The notes: generated by a model not told the origin, from the sequence alone. 64,000 bases of DNA from Pseudonocardia abyssalis (GCF_019263705.2 NZ_JADQDK010000001.1:3906001-3970000); one strand, 5' to 3'. Positions 50,559 through 60,417 are shown, counted from the stretch's first letter. Translations and numbers: made by a program.

Positions 50559-51233
50559 GTGACCGCAGAGCCCGCCGTCGACGGCGGACTGGAGGCGAGC
50601 AGCCTCGTCGAGCTCGCCGTGCGCCGACTGCGCAGCGAGATCCTCAGCGGCGAGCTGCTGCCCGGGGAACGGCTCGTCGAGGAGCAGCTCACCCGTCGGT
50701 TCGGTACGAGCCGGGCACCCCTGCGGGAGGCGCTGCGCCTGCTCGGCCAGCAGGGCCTCGTCGAACACCTCCCCCGTCGCGGCGTGCGCGTCACCGAACT
50801 GTCGGCCCGCGACATCGACGAGCTGTTCAGCCTGCGCGACGCCCTGGAGCGCTTCGCCGTCGAGGTCGCACTGGGCGGCGGCGCCCGCCCGTCCACCGCC
50901 GCCCTGCGCACCGCCACCGAGCAGATGGAGCGGGCCGCGGCCGGTGGCGACGCCGCGGAGCAGGCGGCCGGGCACCGCGCGTTCCACCTCGCGCTCGTCG
51001 GGCTCGCCGACCACCAGCAGCTCGTGCGCAGCTACGAGCCGGTGCTCACCCAGCTGCAGCTCTACATGGCCACCAACCTGCGCCGCGAGGCCGAGGTCGC
51101 GTCGCCGCTGGAGGGGGCGCAGCGCCACCGCCGGTTGTGCGACGCCGTCGACTCCGGCGCCCTCGACGCCGTCCTCGCCGAGCTGGCCCACCACGGCGCC
51201 CGCACCTACCTGGCGCCCGAGCTCGACGCCTGA
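50559..51233 (+). CDS. GntR/FadR-family (FCD) regulator of the biuret operon
   Basis: 224 residues, GTG start. N-terminal winged helix (AVRRLRSEILSGELLPGERLVEEQLTRRFGTSRAPLREALRLL, ~20-62) and a C-terminal helical FCD ligand domain (~90-220) with metal-type His residues. It lies 69 bp upstream of the amidase gene and should govern the biuret/allophanate genes that follow. Confidence 0.9.
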   Translation: MTAEPAVDGGLEASSLVELAVRRLRSEILSGELLPGERLVEEQLTRRFGTSRAPLREALRLLGQQGLVEHLPRRGVRVTELSARDIDELFSLRDALERFAVEVALGGGARPSTAALRTATEQMERAAAGGDAAEQAAGHRAFHLALVGLADHQQLVRSYEPVLTQLQLYMATNLRREAEVASPLEGAQRHRRLCDAVDSGALDAVLAELAHHGARTYLAPELDA

Positions 51234-51302
51234 GGGACCGGCGTCACACGGCTTTAACAGCGCAGACGTGCCGTCGACACCAAACGGTCGACAATCGACA
51301 GA

Positions 51303-52625
51303 ATGCACCTCGCGACGATCCCGCTCGGCGTGCGCTCCCTGCGCGCCGCCTACCGGGACGGCACGCTCACCCCCCACGACGTCGTCGACGCCGTACTCGC
51401 CCGGATCTCCGAGCGCGGGGACGACGCCGTCTGGATCTCCCGCTTCACCCGCGACGAGCTGCACGACCAGGTCGCGACGCTGAACCCCGGGCCGCTGTTC
51501 GGCGTCCCGTTCGCCGTCAAGGACAACATCGACGTCGCCGGCCTCCCGACGACGGCCGCGTGCCCGGCCTTCGCCCACTCCCCCGCCGTCGACGCCACCG
51601 CGGTCCGGCTGCTGCGGCAGGCGGGCGCGATCGTCGTCGGCAAGACCAACCTCGACCAGTTCGCCACCGGCCTCAACGGCTCCCGCTCCCCCTACGGCGC
51701 GTGCGAGTCGGTGTTCGGCGGCGACCTGATCTCGGGTGGCTCCAGCTCGGGCAGCGCCGTCGCCGTGGCGGCGGGCGAGGTGGCGTTCTCCCTCGGCACC
51801 GACACCGCGGGCTCCGGCCGGGTCCCCGCGGCGCTCAACGGGATCGTCGGACTCAAACCCACCCGCGGCCTGGTGAGCACGGCCGGGGTCCTGCCCGCGT
51901 GCCGCTCGCTCGACTGCGTCAGCGTGTTCACCCAGGACCTCTCCGACGCGGCCGACGTCCTGGCGGTCATCGCGCAGCCCGATGCGGCCGATCCGTGGTC
52001 CCGACCCCTGCGCGGAGACGGTGGCCCTGACCCGCTTCTCCGCGCACGGCTCCTTCTCCCGGACGAACTGGACTTCGATGGCGACACCGCGATGGAGTCC
52101 GCGTTCGCCGCGGTCGCCGCCGGGGCCGGCGCCGTCGGCACCACCCCGATCGCGCCCCTGCGCGAGGCGGGCGACCTCCTCTACTCCGGCCCCTGGGTCG
52201 CCGAGCGCCTCGCCGGACTGGAGGGCGTCCTCGCCGACCACCCCGACGACGTGCTGCCGGTCATCCGCGCCGTCGTCGGGAAGGGCGTCGAGTTCACCGC
52301 GGTCGACGCCTTCCGCGGGCTGCACCGCCTGCAGGAGCTCCGGGCCGCGACCGACCGACTGTGGGGTCGCGCCGACGCCCTGCTCCTCCCCACGGTCCCG
52401 ACGACGTTCACGCGCGCGCAGATCGCCGAGCAGCCCGTGGCCCGCAACCTCGTCCTCGGCCGGTACACGCAGTTCGCGAACCTGCTCGACCTCGCCGCCG
52501 TCGCCGTCCCGGCCGGGTTCACCGCCGACGGCCGCCCGGTCGGCGTCACCCTGCTCGGTCCGGCCTTCTCCGAGGACCGCCTGATCTCCGCCGCGCACCA
52601 GTTGATCACCAGGGAGGCCGCATGA
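51303..52625 (+). CDS. atzF: Allophanate hydrolase, amidase-signature domain only
   Basis: 440 residues. Amidase-signature enzyme with Lys73 (AVKDNID), cis-Ser ~148 in SGGSSSGSA and nucleophile Ser171 in TDTAGSGRVPA. The sequence follows the N-terminal domain of AtzF/allophanate hydrolase (GPLFGVPFAVKDNIDVAGLPTTAACPAFA). It stops where AtzF would continue into its C-terminal domain; that domain is encoded separately at 56100. It should hydrolyse allophanate to N-carboxycarbamate, the last step of biuret use. Confidence 0.9.
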   Translation: MHLATIPLGVRSLRAAYRDGTLTPHDVVDAVLARISERGDDAVWISRFTRDELHDQVATLNPGPLFGVPFAVKDNIDVAGLPTTAACPAFAHSPAVDATAVRLLRQAGAIVVGKTNLDQFATGLNGSRSPYGACESVFGGDLISGGSSSGSAVAVAAGEVAFSLGTDTAGSGRVPAALNGIVGLKPTRGLVSTAGVLPACRSLDCVSVFTQDLSDAADVLAVIAQPDAADPWSRPLRGDGGPDPLLRARLLLPDELDFDGDTAMESAFAAVAAGAGAVGTTPIAPLREAGDLLYSGPWVAERLAGLEGVLADHPDDVLPVIRAVVGKGVEFTAVDAFRGLHRLQELRAATDRLWGRADALLLPTVPTTFTRAQIAEQPVARNLVLGRYTQFANLLDLAAVAVPAGFTADGRPVGVTLLGPAFSEDRLISAAHQLITREAA

Positions 52626-52659
52626 CCGAGGACGCACTCATTCCCGCGGAGGAGCCGAC

Positions 52660-53370
52660 ATGACCGCGACGGTGCAGACGAGGGCCCGGATCGGGCCCGT
52701 CGCCGCGAACCCCTACCCCTGGCCCTACGACGGATCGGTCGACGCCGCGCACACCGCGCTGATCTGCATCGACTGGCAGGTCGACTTCTGCGGGCCCGGC
52801 GGCTACGTCGACCGGATGGGCTACGACATCGGGCTCACCCGAGCCGGGTTGCCGGCCACCGCTCGGATGCTGGAGCACGCCCGGGCCACCGGGATGCTGG
52901 TGATCCACACCCGCGAGGGGCACTCCCCCGACCTCTCCGACCTGCCCGCCAACAAACGCTGGCGCAGCGCCCGGATCGGCGCGGAGATCGGCAGCGTCGG
53001 CTCCACCGGGCGGATCCTCGTCCGCGGGGAACCCGGCTGGGAGATCGTGCCGGAGGTCGCCCCGATCCCCGGTGAGGTTCTGCTCGACAAGCCGGGCAAG
53101 GGCGCGTTCTACGCCACCAACCTGGACCTGGTGCTCCGCACGAACCGGATCACGCACATCGTCCTGACCGGCATCACCACCGACGTCTGCGTGCACACGA
53201 CCATGCGCGAGGCGAACGACCGCGGCTACGAGTGCCTGATCCTCTCCGACTGCACCGGCGCCACCGACCCGTCCAACCACGACGCCGCGCTGCACATGGT
53301 GACCATGCAGGGCGGGGTCTTCGGGGCGGTCGCGACGTCGACCGCCGTCATCGAGGGGACCACAGCGTGA
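52660..53370 (+). CDS. biuH: Biuret amidohydrolase (isochorismatase-like cysteine hydrolase)
   Basis: 236 residues, ATG behind GGAGGAG. It closely follows Rhizobium Biu[10 protein letters not shown] start, [41 protein letters not shown], ending [10 protein letters not shown]. The catalytic triad Asp38, Lys144, Cys177 is in register with Asp36/Lys142/Cys175 of BiuH. It converts biuret to allophanate and ammonia. A 13-codon reading frame (52622-52663) bridges the amidase stop and this start and may couple translation. Confidence 0.9.
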   Translation: MTATVQTRARIGPVAANPYPWPYDGSVDAAHTALICIDWQVDFCGPGGYVDRMGYDIGLTRAGLPATARMLEHARATGMLVIHTREGHSPDLSDLPANKRWRSARIGAEIGSVGSTGRILVRGEPGWEIVPEVAPIPGEVLLDKPGKGAFYATNLDLVLRTNRITHIVLTGITTDVCVHTTMREANDRGYECLILSDCTGATDPSNHDAALHMVTMQGGVFGAVATSTAVIEGTTA

Positions 53371-54047
53371 GAAGCCTGCCCGCCGACCCCTACCCCTTCG
53401 AGTTCGACCCGGCCACGACCGCGCTGGTGATCATCGACATGCAGCGCGACTTCGTCGAGCCCGGAGGTTTCGGCGAGACCCTCGGCAACGACGTCTCGTG
53501 GCTGCAGGCCGTCGTGCCACCGCTGCAGATCGTGCTCGCCACCGCCCGCGAGGTCGGCCTCACCGTGATCCACACGCGGGAGGGCCACGTCCCCGACCTG
53601 TCGGACTGCCCGCCGGCCAAGCTCAACCGCGGCGACCCGTCGCTGCGCATCGGCGCGCCCGGGCCGAAGGGCCGCATCCTGGTCCGCGGCGAGTACGGCC
53701 ACGACATCATCGACGAGCTGACGCCGCTGCCCGGCGAGCTCGTCATCGACAAGCCGGGCAAGGGGTCGTTCCACGGCACCTCGCTCGGCGCCGAGCTCGC
53801 CGAGCTGGGCATCACCAGCCTGATCGTCACGGGCGTCACGACCGAGGTGTGCGTGCACACCACCGTCCGGGAGGCCAACGACCGCGGCTACGAGTGCCTC
53901 GTGCTGTCGGACTGCGTCGGCTCCTACTTCCCCGAGTTCCAGCGCGTGGGCCTGGAGATGATCTCCGCCCAGGGCGGGATCTTCGGCTGGGTCGCCCCCT
54001 CGTCCGCCTTCCTCTCGGCCCTCACCCTCCAGGAGATCCCGTCATGA
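53367..54047 (+). CDS. Second isochorismatase-like amidohydrolase, BiuH paralogue
   Basis: 226 residues from GTG overlapping the biuH stop (GTGA). Asp24, Lys129 and Cys162 form the cysteine-hydrolase triad. It shares [37 protein letters not shown] and SAQGGIFG with BiuH but lacks the NKRWRS segment. It may act on triuret (as TrtA does) or another ureide feeding into biuret; the substrate is not shown by the sequence. Confidence 0.85.
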   Translation: MRSLPADPYPFEFDPATTALVIIDMQRDFVEPGGFGETLGNDVSWLQAVVPPLQIVLATAREVGLTVIHTREGHVPDLSDCPPAKLNRGDPSLRIGAPGPKGRILVRGEYGHDIIDELTPLPGELVIDKPGKGSFHGTSLGAELAELGITSLIVTGVTTEVCVHTTVREANDRGYECLVLSDCVGSYFPEFQRVGLEMISAQGGIFGWVAPSSAFLSALTLQEIPS

Positions 54048-55669
54048 CGACCGTCGAGAAAGAACCGATCACGCTCTCCTGGTGGGTCTCCGGCGACACC
54101 AACGCGTTCTTCGGCCTGGGCTTCAACACCCTGGTCAACGTGCTGGTGCTCTCCGGGCTCTGCCTCGGCGTCGTCAACATCCCCGGCGCGGACGTGTTCG
54201 GGGTGATCCTCCCCGCGCTCGGCGTGCAGTTGCTGATCGGCAACGTCTACTACACCTACCTCGCGCGCCGCCTGGCCCGCCGCGAGAACCGCACCGACGT
54301 CTGCGCGATGCCCTACGGCCCGTCGGTGCCGCACATGTTCATCGTCGTCTTCGTGATCATGCTGCCGATCTACCTGGCGACGGGCGACCCGATCGTCGCA
54401 TGGACCTCGGGGCTCGCGTGGTCGTTCATCATCGGGATCATCGTGCTGGTCGGGGCGTTCGTCGGTCCGTTCATCCGCAAGTACACGCCGCAGGCCGCCA
54501 TGCTCGGCACGCTCGCCGGCATCTCGATCGCGTTCATCTCGATGCGCCCCGCCGCCCAGATGTGGGAGGCGCTGTGGATCGCCTTCCCGGTCATGGTGAT
54601 CATCCTGATCGGCTTCTTCACCGACCTGAAGCTGCCGGGCGACATCCCCGTCGGCCTCGCGGCGCTGCTCGTCGGCTCCGCGATCGGCTGGATCGGCGGC
54701 TACATGTCGGTGCCGAACGTGATCGACGCGGCCGGTGACGTCGCGCTCTCGCTGCCGACGTTCGACATCCCCCGCCTGGTCGACGGCCTGGCCAACGTCG
54801 CCCCGCTGCTCGCGACGGCCATCCCGCTCGGCATCTACAACTTCACCGAGGGCATGGCCAACGTCGAGAGCGCCGCGGCGGCGGGCGACGAGTACAACCT
54901 GCGCGCGATCCTCGGGGCCGACGGTGCCGGTGCGATCGTCGGCGCGGCGATGGGCTGCCCGTTCCCGCCCGCCGTCTACATCGGCCATCCCGGCTGGAAG
55001 GCCGCAGGCGGCCGCACGAGCTACTCCCTCGCGTCGGGGGTCTTCATCGCCCTGATGTGCTTCCTCGGCATGTTCTCGCTGCTCGGGGCCCTGCTCCCGC
55101 TGCCGGCGATCGTCCCGATCCTGCTCTACATCGGCCTGCTGATCGGCGCCCAGGCGTTCCAGGAGGTGCCGAAGCGGCACGCGATCGCGGTGGTGTTCGC
55201 GATCATCCCGAACATCGCGTCGTGGGCGGGCGGGCTGATGACCAACGCCGTCGGCGCGGCCGGTGCCACCCCCGCCGAGGTCGGCGAGGAGGGCTTCGCG
55301 AACGCCGGGCTCGTCTACCACGGCACGCTGCTGCTCGGCGGCGGCGCGATCCTCGCCGGCATGGTGCTCGGCTCGATCGTCGTGTTCATCATCGACAAGA
55401 AGTTCGTCCCGGCCGCGATCTACTGCTTCATCGGCGCAGCGCTGGGCTTCATCGGGCTGATCCACGCCGAGTCGGTGGGCTGGAACGTCGGCGGCCAGAT
55501 CGCGCTGGGCTACCTGTTCGCCGGGATCATCCTGCTGGCCTTCGGGCTCCTCACGAAGAACACCGAGGAGACGGCGACGACCGACACGGAGCTCCCGGCC
55601 CAGCGGGCGGCGGAGGAACCGGCAGCGGCGCTGGCCCCGATGGACACGACCCGCCCGGCGACCGCGTGA
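54044..55669 (+). CDS. NCS2-like permease (putative ureide/biuret importer)
   Basis: 541 residues, ATG overlapping the previous stop (ATGA). About 13 hydrophobic segments. The pattern recalls the xanthine/uracil permease (NCS2) fold: [17 protein letters not shown] early, [12 protein letters not shown], and [17 protein letters not shown] in the middle where the substrate-binding Glu usually lies. Inside the biuret operon it probably imports biuret, triuret or a related s-triazine product. The C-terminal ~35 residues are hydrophilic. Confidence 0.88.
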   Translation: MTTVEKEPITLSWWVSGDTNAFFGLGFNTLVNVLVLSGLCLGVVNIPGADVFGVILPALGVQLLIGNVYYTYLARRLARRENRTDVCAMPYGPSVPHMFIVVFVIMLPIYLATGDPIVAWTSGLAWSFIIGIIVLVGAFVGPFIRKYTPQAAMLGTLAGISIAFISMRPAAQMWEALWIAFPVMVIILIGFFTDLKLPGDIPVGLAALLVGSAIGWIGGYMSVPNVIDAAGDVALSLPTFDIPRLVDGLANVAPLLATAIPLGIYNFTEGMANVESAAAAGDEYNLRAILGADGAGAIVGAAMGCPFPPAVYIGHPGWKAAGGRTSYSLASGVFIALMCFLGMFSLLGALLPLPAIVPILLYIGLLIGAQAFQEVPKRHAIAVVFAIIPNIASWAGGLMTNAVGAAGATPAEVGEEGFANAGLVYHGTLLLGGGAILAGMVLGSIVVFIIDKKFVPAAIYCFIGAALGFIGLIHAESVGWNVGGQIALGYLFAGIILLAFGLLTKNTEETATTDTELPAQRAAEEPAAALAPMDTTRPATA

Positions 55670-56103
55670 CCCGCTCCGCCGACCCCGGCTCGCAGTGGGG
55701 TGGCTTCACTGCGGCCGGGTGGGAGCAGAGCCACCCCACTGTGACCGGGGAGGACGTGCGCGCCGCGTTCGAGCGCTACGAGCGGGCCCTGCTCGACGGG
55801 GATCTCGCCGTACTGACCGAGCTGTTCTGGGACGACCCGCGGTGCCGCCGCTTCGGCGTCGCCGACCGCCAGGACGGCGCCGAGGAGATCCTGGCATGGC
55901 GGCGCGAGCACCCGGGCGTCCCACCCGGGCGACGGCTCCGCGAGACCGCGGTGGTGCCGCTCGGGGACGACACCGCCGTCGTCACCACCCTGTTCGACCA
56001 CCCCGGCAGCGGGACCGAGGGCCGGCAGAGCCAGACCTGGTTCCGGTTCCCGCAGGGGTGGCGGATCGTCGCGGCGCACGTCTCCGAGGTGCCCCTCGCA
56101 TGA
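55666..56103 (+). CDS. AtzH-like (DUF3225, NTF2-fold) protein
   Basis: 145 residues from GTG overlapping the permease stop. NTF2-like small protein: VRAAFERYERALLDGDLAVLTELFWDDPRCRRFGVADRQDGAEEILAWR and SQTWFRFPQGWRIVAAHVS. The DUF3225/AtzH family regularly accompanies allophanate hydrolase and related amidase genes and can act as an amidase partner. The next gene overlaps by ATGA. Confidence 0.87.
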   Translation: MTRSADPGSQWGGFTAAGWEQSHPTVTGEDVRAAFERYERALLDGDLAVLTELFWDDPRCRRFGVADRQDGAEEILAWRREHPGVPPGRRLRETAVVPLGDDTAVVTTLFDHPGSGTEGRQSQTWFRFPQGWRIVAAHVSEVPLA

Positions 56104-56519
56104 CGGACCGCGCACGACACGGCGAGCAGGGCGCCTCCGCCCTGCTCGCCGTGGTGGCCGCCCACCGCACCGGACAGCCCCTGCACCCCGAGCTGGTCGC
56201 CCTCGGCGCACGGTTCGAGCGGCAGGTCCACACCGCGCCCGCGTACCGGCTCGTCACGCTGCCCGGGCCGGGGGTGCCGCGCGGCGGACTCGTCGCCGTC
56301 GACGACGGGGGGGCGGCCGTCGAGGTGGAGCTGCACCGGATCCCCGTCGACGCGATCGGCGCGCTCGTCTGCGCCCTGCCCTCCCCGCTGGGGATCGGGC
56401 CGGTCGAGCTCGCCGACGGTTCCGCGCTCGGGATCGTCTGCGTCCGCAGGCCACCCGGCGCGCGGGACATCAGCAGCCACGGCAGCTGGCCCGCCTACCT
56501 CCGGTCGGTGACCGTGTAG
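56100..56519 (+). CDS. Detached C-terminal domain of allophanate hydrolase
   Basis: 139 residues, ATG overlapping the AtzH-like stop. The second half matches the AtzF C-terminal fold: AVEVELHRIPVDAIGALVCALPSPLGIGPVELADG, and GARDISSHGSWPAYL, the characteristic end motif. In AtzF this domain is reported to decarboxylate the N-carboxycarbamate left by the amidase. Here it is a separate gene at the end of the operon, five genes away from the amidase. Confidence 0.82.
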   Translation: MTDRARHGEQGASALLAVVAAHRTGQPLHPELVALGARFERQVHTAPAYRLVTLPGPGVPRGGLVAVDDGGAAVEVELHRIPVDAIGALVCALPSPLGIGPVELADGSALGIVCVRRPPGARDISSHGSWPAYLRSVTV

Positions 56520-57715
56520 GTGTGCCCGGCCGTGACCAGCCGCTCGACCAGTGCCGATCCCATCGCCGTGGCCGGGGTGAGGGAACCCGCACGGTCGGGC
56601 AGGTCGTCGAGCGCCAGGCACAGCCCGCTCTCCCCGAGCATGACGGCCGTCGCGGCGTACCCGGGATCGCCCGTCCCCGCGACCTTCGCGTGGTAACGGC
56701 GGCCGCTGTCGGTCGTCGCCTCGATGTCCATGCGGAACCACCCCGCCGCGCGCGCCCGTTCGCTCGGGCCCTCACCCGGCTTGGGCAGGAGGCGGTCGAG
56801 CACCGCGCGGGTCGGGGCCGTCGAGAACCCGGCGAGCAGCCCCACGAGCCCGGCGGTGACGCCCACCGCGACGACGGCCCCGACCGGCCCGGTACCCAGT
56901 CCCATCGACTCGCCGTAGCTCAGGGAGCGGCCGTAGGCGAAGTCGAGCAGCGCGTTGCTGCGCCGCACGATCCGCGTGTTGTAGGAGGCCATGACGAACG
57001 GGGCGGTCCACGTCCCGCGCTCGCCCCGGCGTCCGGGCAGGGGTGCGTCGGAGGGCTGGCGGGGCACCGGCTCGGCCGCGCGCTCCGGGCTCAGCGAGTG
57101 CAGGTCGCCGACGACGAGCCGCCGCGACGGGTCGGCCGCGACCGCCTCGACCTGCGCGCGCATCGAGTCGATCGTGCCGCCGCTGAAGCCGCCCTTCGCG
57201 CTCGCGACGAGATCGACGTCGACGAGCCCGCCGGCCCCGTCGGCCGCGGCGCGCTCGTGCAGGACGAACACGCCGAGGTCGGACGGGATCGAGTCGTAGC
57301 CGCAGGAGTGCACGATCTTCGCGCCGGTGTCCCGGGCGATCTTGTCGACGGCGTCGATCGCGTCGCGGTGGAACAGCACCTCGCCGGTGAGGTCGGCGTA
57401 GTGCGTGCCCGCCCGCGCGCAGGCCTCGACCACCGGCAGCCCGTAGCGGGCGTAGGGGCCCACGGTCGTGACGAGCACCCGGGTGGACCCGGCGAGCGCC
57501 GCCAGTGCGTCGGCGTCTGCGGAGTCGGCGACCAGCAGCGGCCAGTCGCGGGCCCCCTGCGGCAGCCGGCCGCGGACGGCCTCCAGCTTCGCCCGGGACC
57601 GCCCCGCCAACCCGATCCGGACGCCCGCGGGCGCGTGCTCGGCGAGGTACGCGGCGGTCAGCTCCCCGACGTAGCCGGTGGCGCCGTAGACGACGAGATC
57701 ATGCGCACGGTCCAT
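56495..57715 (-). CDS. Saccharopine dehydrogenase-family / trans-acting enoyl reductase-like protein
   Basis: 406 residues from ATG 57715. N-terminal Rossmann fold LVVYGATGYVGELTAAYLAEH and VLVTTVGPYARYGLPVVEACARAGTHYADLTGE, with GAKIVHSCGYDSIPSDLG. This is the actinobacterial group that includes mycobacterial trans-acting enoyl reductases for lipid synthesis. Cofactor NAD(P). Substrate not evident. Its 3' end overlaps the allophanate gene on the other strand by 25 bp. Confidence 0.88.
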   Translation of the reverse strand: MDRAHDLVVYGATGYVGELTAAYLAEHAPAGVRIGLAGRSRAKLEAVRGRLPQGARDWPLLVADSADADALAALAGSTRVLVTTVGPYARYGLPVVEACARAGTHYADLTGEVLFHRDAIDAVDKIARDTGAKIVHSCGYDSIPSDLGVFVLHERAAADGAGGLVDVDLVASAKGGFSGGTIDSMRAQVEAVAADPSRRLVVGDLHSLSPERAAEPVPRQPSDAPLPGRRGERGTWTAPFVMASYNTRIVRRSNALLDFAYGRSLSYGESMGLGTGPVGAVVAVGVTAGLVGLLAGFSTAPTRAVLDRLLPKPGEGPSERARAAGWFRMDIEATTDSGRRYHAKVAGTGDPGYAATAVMLGESGLCLALDDLPDRAGSLTPATAMGSALVERLVTAGHTYTVTDRR

Positions 57716-57729
57716 CCGCCCAGCCTGCC

Positions 57730-59394
57730 CTACCGGCCGCCGAGCAGCCCGCCCAGCACGCCGCCGACGCCGCCCTGGCCGGCCTGCTCCCCGCCGCCGG
57801 TCCCGGCGACGAGACCACCGGGCGGGAGCTCCGAGGGCTGCACGATGACGAAGCCGCGCCCGGTGAACGACAGCGTGTACCGCTCGCCGGTGCTGCGTCC
57901 CATCAGCGTGCCGATGTTGAACGTGTCGTTGCTGGTCAGACCGGTCTGCAGGCTCGCCGACCACGCGACGGCCGCCTGCGGGTCGGCGTAGGTCGGCTGG
58001 TCCACGTTGAGCACGACCGGCGTGCCCTCGGTCGTGATCGCGATGCGGCCGCGCCCGGTGAACTCGCAGTTGAACAGCCCCGCGTTGCTGGCGAAACCGG
58101 CGGCGCCGGAGACCCGTGCGATGCGGTAGGACAGCGAGGAGTCGAACGCGAGCACGTTGGCTCCGTTGATCGTCAGGCCGTCGGAGCCGTCGAGGTCGAT
58201 CAGGTGGACGTCGCTGGCCGCGTTGGCGAGGAACAGGTCGCCGCGCCCGCTGACCTTCATCAGCGGCACGCCCTCACCGGTGAGCCGCTGCCGGATCATG
58301 TTGCCGATGCCGCCGGACCCGAGCGCCTCGAACCGCAGGTCGCCCTGGTAGGCGACCATCGACCCGGCGCGGGCCATCAGGTCGCCGCCCCCCATCGAGA
58401 CCCGGGCCATCTTGCCGCCCTGCTTCTGGATGCCCTGCCCGGCGACCTCGGCGTGGTCGGGGCTGAACAGGTCGCTCTGCATGGGCGGGGCTCCTTCGGG
58501 CGACGGCGCGTACGGCTGCGGGGCGGGGGTCTGCGGGGCGGACGGCGGGTACGGGGCGGGCGGCGGCTGCTGGGCCGCGGGCGGCGGGTACGCGCCGGGC
58601 GGCGGGTACCCACCGGGAGGTGCAGGCGGGTAGCCGGCGGGGGGGTGCGCACCGGGCGGGTACCCGGGAGGTGCCGACGGCGGGTGGCCGACGGCCGGAG
58701 CGGACGCGGCGGGCGGGTGCGCGCCAGGCGGCTGCTGCGCGTCCGGGAAGAGCGCGAACCGGTCCGGCGCGGGGGCCGGCTGTGCCGGGACGGGGGGCGG
58801 CGACGGCTGACCCTGCGGGGGCCACGACGACGGCACGGGCGGAGGCGCAGCGGCCGGTGCAGCCGGCTGCGGGGCCGGGGGCTGCGGGGCCGGGGGCGCG
58901 GCGGGCGGGTCGTCGTCGAGGTTCACGCCGTACTCCGACGCGATGCCGGCCAGCCCGGCGTCGAAGCCCTGCCCGACCGCCCGCACCTTCCAACCGCCCT
59001 GGCGCCGGTAGATCTCGACGCAGACCACCGCCGACTCGGTGCGCAGCCCCGCCATCTCGAACGAGTACTCGTTCGCGGTGGCGACGGGCGGCGCGACCTG
59101 GCCGAACGTCGCCGGGCCCGATCCGTCCAGGCTCGCGGTGACCACGACGGTCTCCACGTCGGCCGGGACCGCAGCCAGGTCGACCTGGACGAGATCGCCC
59201 CGGCCCCGACCGTGGTGGTGCGTGACCCCGGCGCCGACGGGGTTGTTGAAGAACACGAAGTCCCCGTCGCTGCGCACCCGGCCGTTCGGGCCGAGGAGCA
59301 GCGCGGAGACGTCGACCGGGACGGGGGAGGCGATCGAGACCGAGACCCGGTCGCCGGTCAGCGGCCGGTTCTCGCCACGAGACAGGGGCGTCAC
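57730..59394 (-). CDS. TerD-domain / AIM24-domain fusion with Pro-rich linker
   Basis: 554 residues. Residues 1-~165 are a TerD-type Ca2+-binding stress domain (LLLGPNGRVRSDGDFVFFNNP, ENYSF-like EYSFEMAGL, SAVVCVEIYRRQGGWKVRAVGQGF). Residues ~170-305 are a Pro/Ala/Gly-rich disordered linker with PPGYPPG-like repeats. Residues ~310-554 are an AIM24/DUF124 domain (MQSDLFSPDHAEVAGQGIQ, LMARAGSMVAYQGDLRF, FNCEFTGRGRIAI), ending in a Gly-rich tail. TerD domains occur in tellurite and membrane-stress systems; AIM24-like proteins have poorly known roles. Confidence 0.9.
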   Translation of the reverse strand: MTPLSRGENRPLTGDRVSVSIASPVPVDVSALLLGPNGRVRSDGDFVFFNNPVGAGVTHHHGRGRGDLVQVDLAAVPADVETVVVTASLDGSGPATFGQVAPPVATANEYSFEMAGLRTESAVVCVEIYRRQGGWKVRAVGQGFDAGLAGIASEYGVNLDDDPPAAPPAPQPPAPQPAAPAAAPPPVPSSWPPQGQPSPPPVPAQPAPAPDRFALFPDAQQPPGAHPPAASAPAVGHPPSAPPGYPPGAHPPAGYPPAPPGGYPPPGAYPPPAAQQPPPAPYPPSAPQTPAPQPYAPSPEGAPPMQSDLFSPDHAEVAGQGIQKQGGKMARVSMGGGDLMARAGSMVAYQGDLRFEALGSGGIGNMIRQRLTGEGVPLMKVSGRGDLFLANAASDVHLIDLDGSDGLTINGANVLAFDSSLSYRIARVSGAAGFASNAGLFNCEFTGRGRIAITTEGTPVVLNVDQPTYADPQAAVAWSASLQTGLTSNDTFNIGTLMGRSTGERYTLSFTGRGFVIVQPSELPPGGLVAGTGGGEQAGQGGVGGVLGGLLGGR

Positions 59395-59454
59395 GCCGGA
59401 GAGTGTGCCACCGCTCCCCGGAATCGCCGAGACCTTCTTGTGCAGGTCACCAGC

Positions 59455-59926
59455 TCACCGGCGCCCCGTGCACGCCGTAGACGACCTTGTCGCTCCTGTA
59501 GTCCAGTTCGTCCGGTTCCCGGACCACGCGCAGGTCCGGTAACCGCCGCAGCCCCCGATCTCCACATCCTCGATGGCGACGCGGGCGCGCGCGTTGTGCA
59601 CGATCGCCAGCAGCCGCGGCAGCTCCTCGACGGCGTTGCGGACCGCCTGCGGGTCGTCGGTGTCGCGCAGCTCCGCGGCCTGCTCGGGGTGCTCCAGCAG
59701 CACGAGCGTGCCGGGCGCCAGCTGGTTGGCCGTGGTCTCGTGTAGCCGGGCGTGGGCATGTCGGAGCTGAAACGCGCGGGTCGGACAGGACGGCGCGGAC
59801 GTCGGCGTTCCGGGTGACGAGCCACGCCCCGGTGCCGTCCCACAGCCGGACCCGGCTGACGGGCTCGTGCTCGCGCAGCGGCGTCGGTGCCGGCGGAGGG
59901 TCGAAGGGACACGCGCCCCGGGCCAT
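59455..59926 (-). pseudogene. Cytochrome P450 remnant
   Basis: Starts [31 protein letters not shown] and continues [21 protein letters not shown], the N-terminus of an actinobacterial P450. It then loses roughly 150 residues and changes frame to [15 protein letters not shown] and [26 protein letters not shown] (I-to-K helix region). The haem-binding Cys loop is missing. It lies between the TerD fusion and ssrA. Confidence 0.8.
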
Positions 59927-60010
59927 CGGAAAGGTGGCGGCGGTCCTCTTCGGCGTCCCCGTTCGGCCGCACCAATAGTGATGCCAACGACTTGGGCACC
60001 GGAAGGACGG

Positions 60011-60039
60011 AGCCCCCGCCGACGGTGTCGGCGGGGGCT
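60011..60039 (-). terminator. Terminator of tmRNA
   Basis: Perfect 13-bp hairpin (AGCCCCCGCCGAC at 60011-60023 with 60027-60039), 3-nt loop, 11 bp past the tmRNA 3' end. Confidence 0.85.
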
Positions 60040-60049
60040 CTGTCAGGGG

Positions 60050-60417
60050 TGGAGGTGCCGGGAATCGAACCCGGGTCCTCCGTCGCTCCACAAGGGCTTC
60101 TCCGTGCGCAGTCCGCTATGCCTCTACTCGGATCCCCCGGTCATGCGAACGAGCCGGAGTGACGATCCCAGTCGCTGTTTGGTGTCCCCGTCCGCCCCGC
60201 GACCGGGCGGACAGGTGAGCTCCCTAGCTGATGCCGGGATCCGCGGCGGGAGCACCCGCGGGCCGACAGACTCACACTCGCTCAGGCGGCGAGGGCGAAG
60301 TCGCGCTGATTGGAATCGGCGCTTATAAATTTGCGACGGATGGTTAACGAGATCATCGTCGCCTTCCTCGGCACGCTTCCCCTTGATCGACGAACGAAGT
60401 CGAAACCGTTCACCCCC
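60050..60417 (-). ncRNA. ssrA: tmRNA (ssrA)
   Basis: 368 nt. The 5' end GGGGGTGAACGGTTTCGAC pairs with the 3' end CACCTCC plus A, forming the Ala-tRNA-like acceptor, and the T-arm GGGTTCGATTCCC is present. The tag frame (60282-60320) resumes at GCC and encodes ADSNQRDFALAA followed by TGA, a typical actinobacterial proteolysis tag. It rescues stalled ribosomes with SmpB, encoded ~1 kb upstream. Confidence 0.97.
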
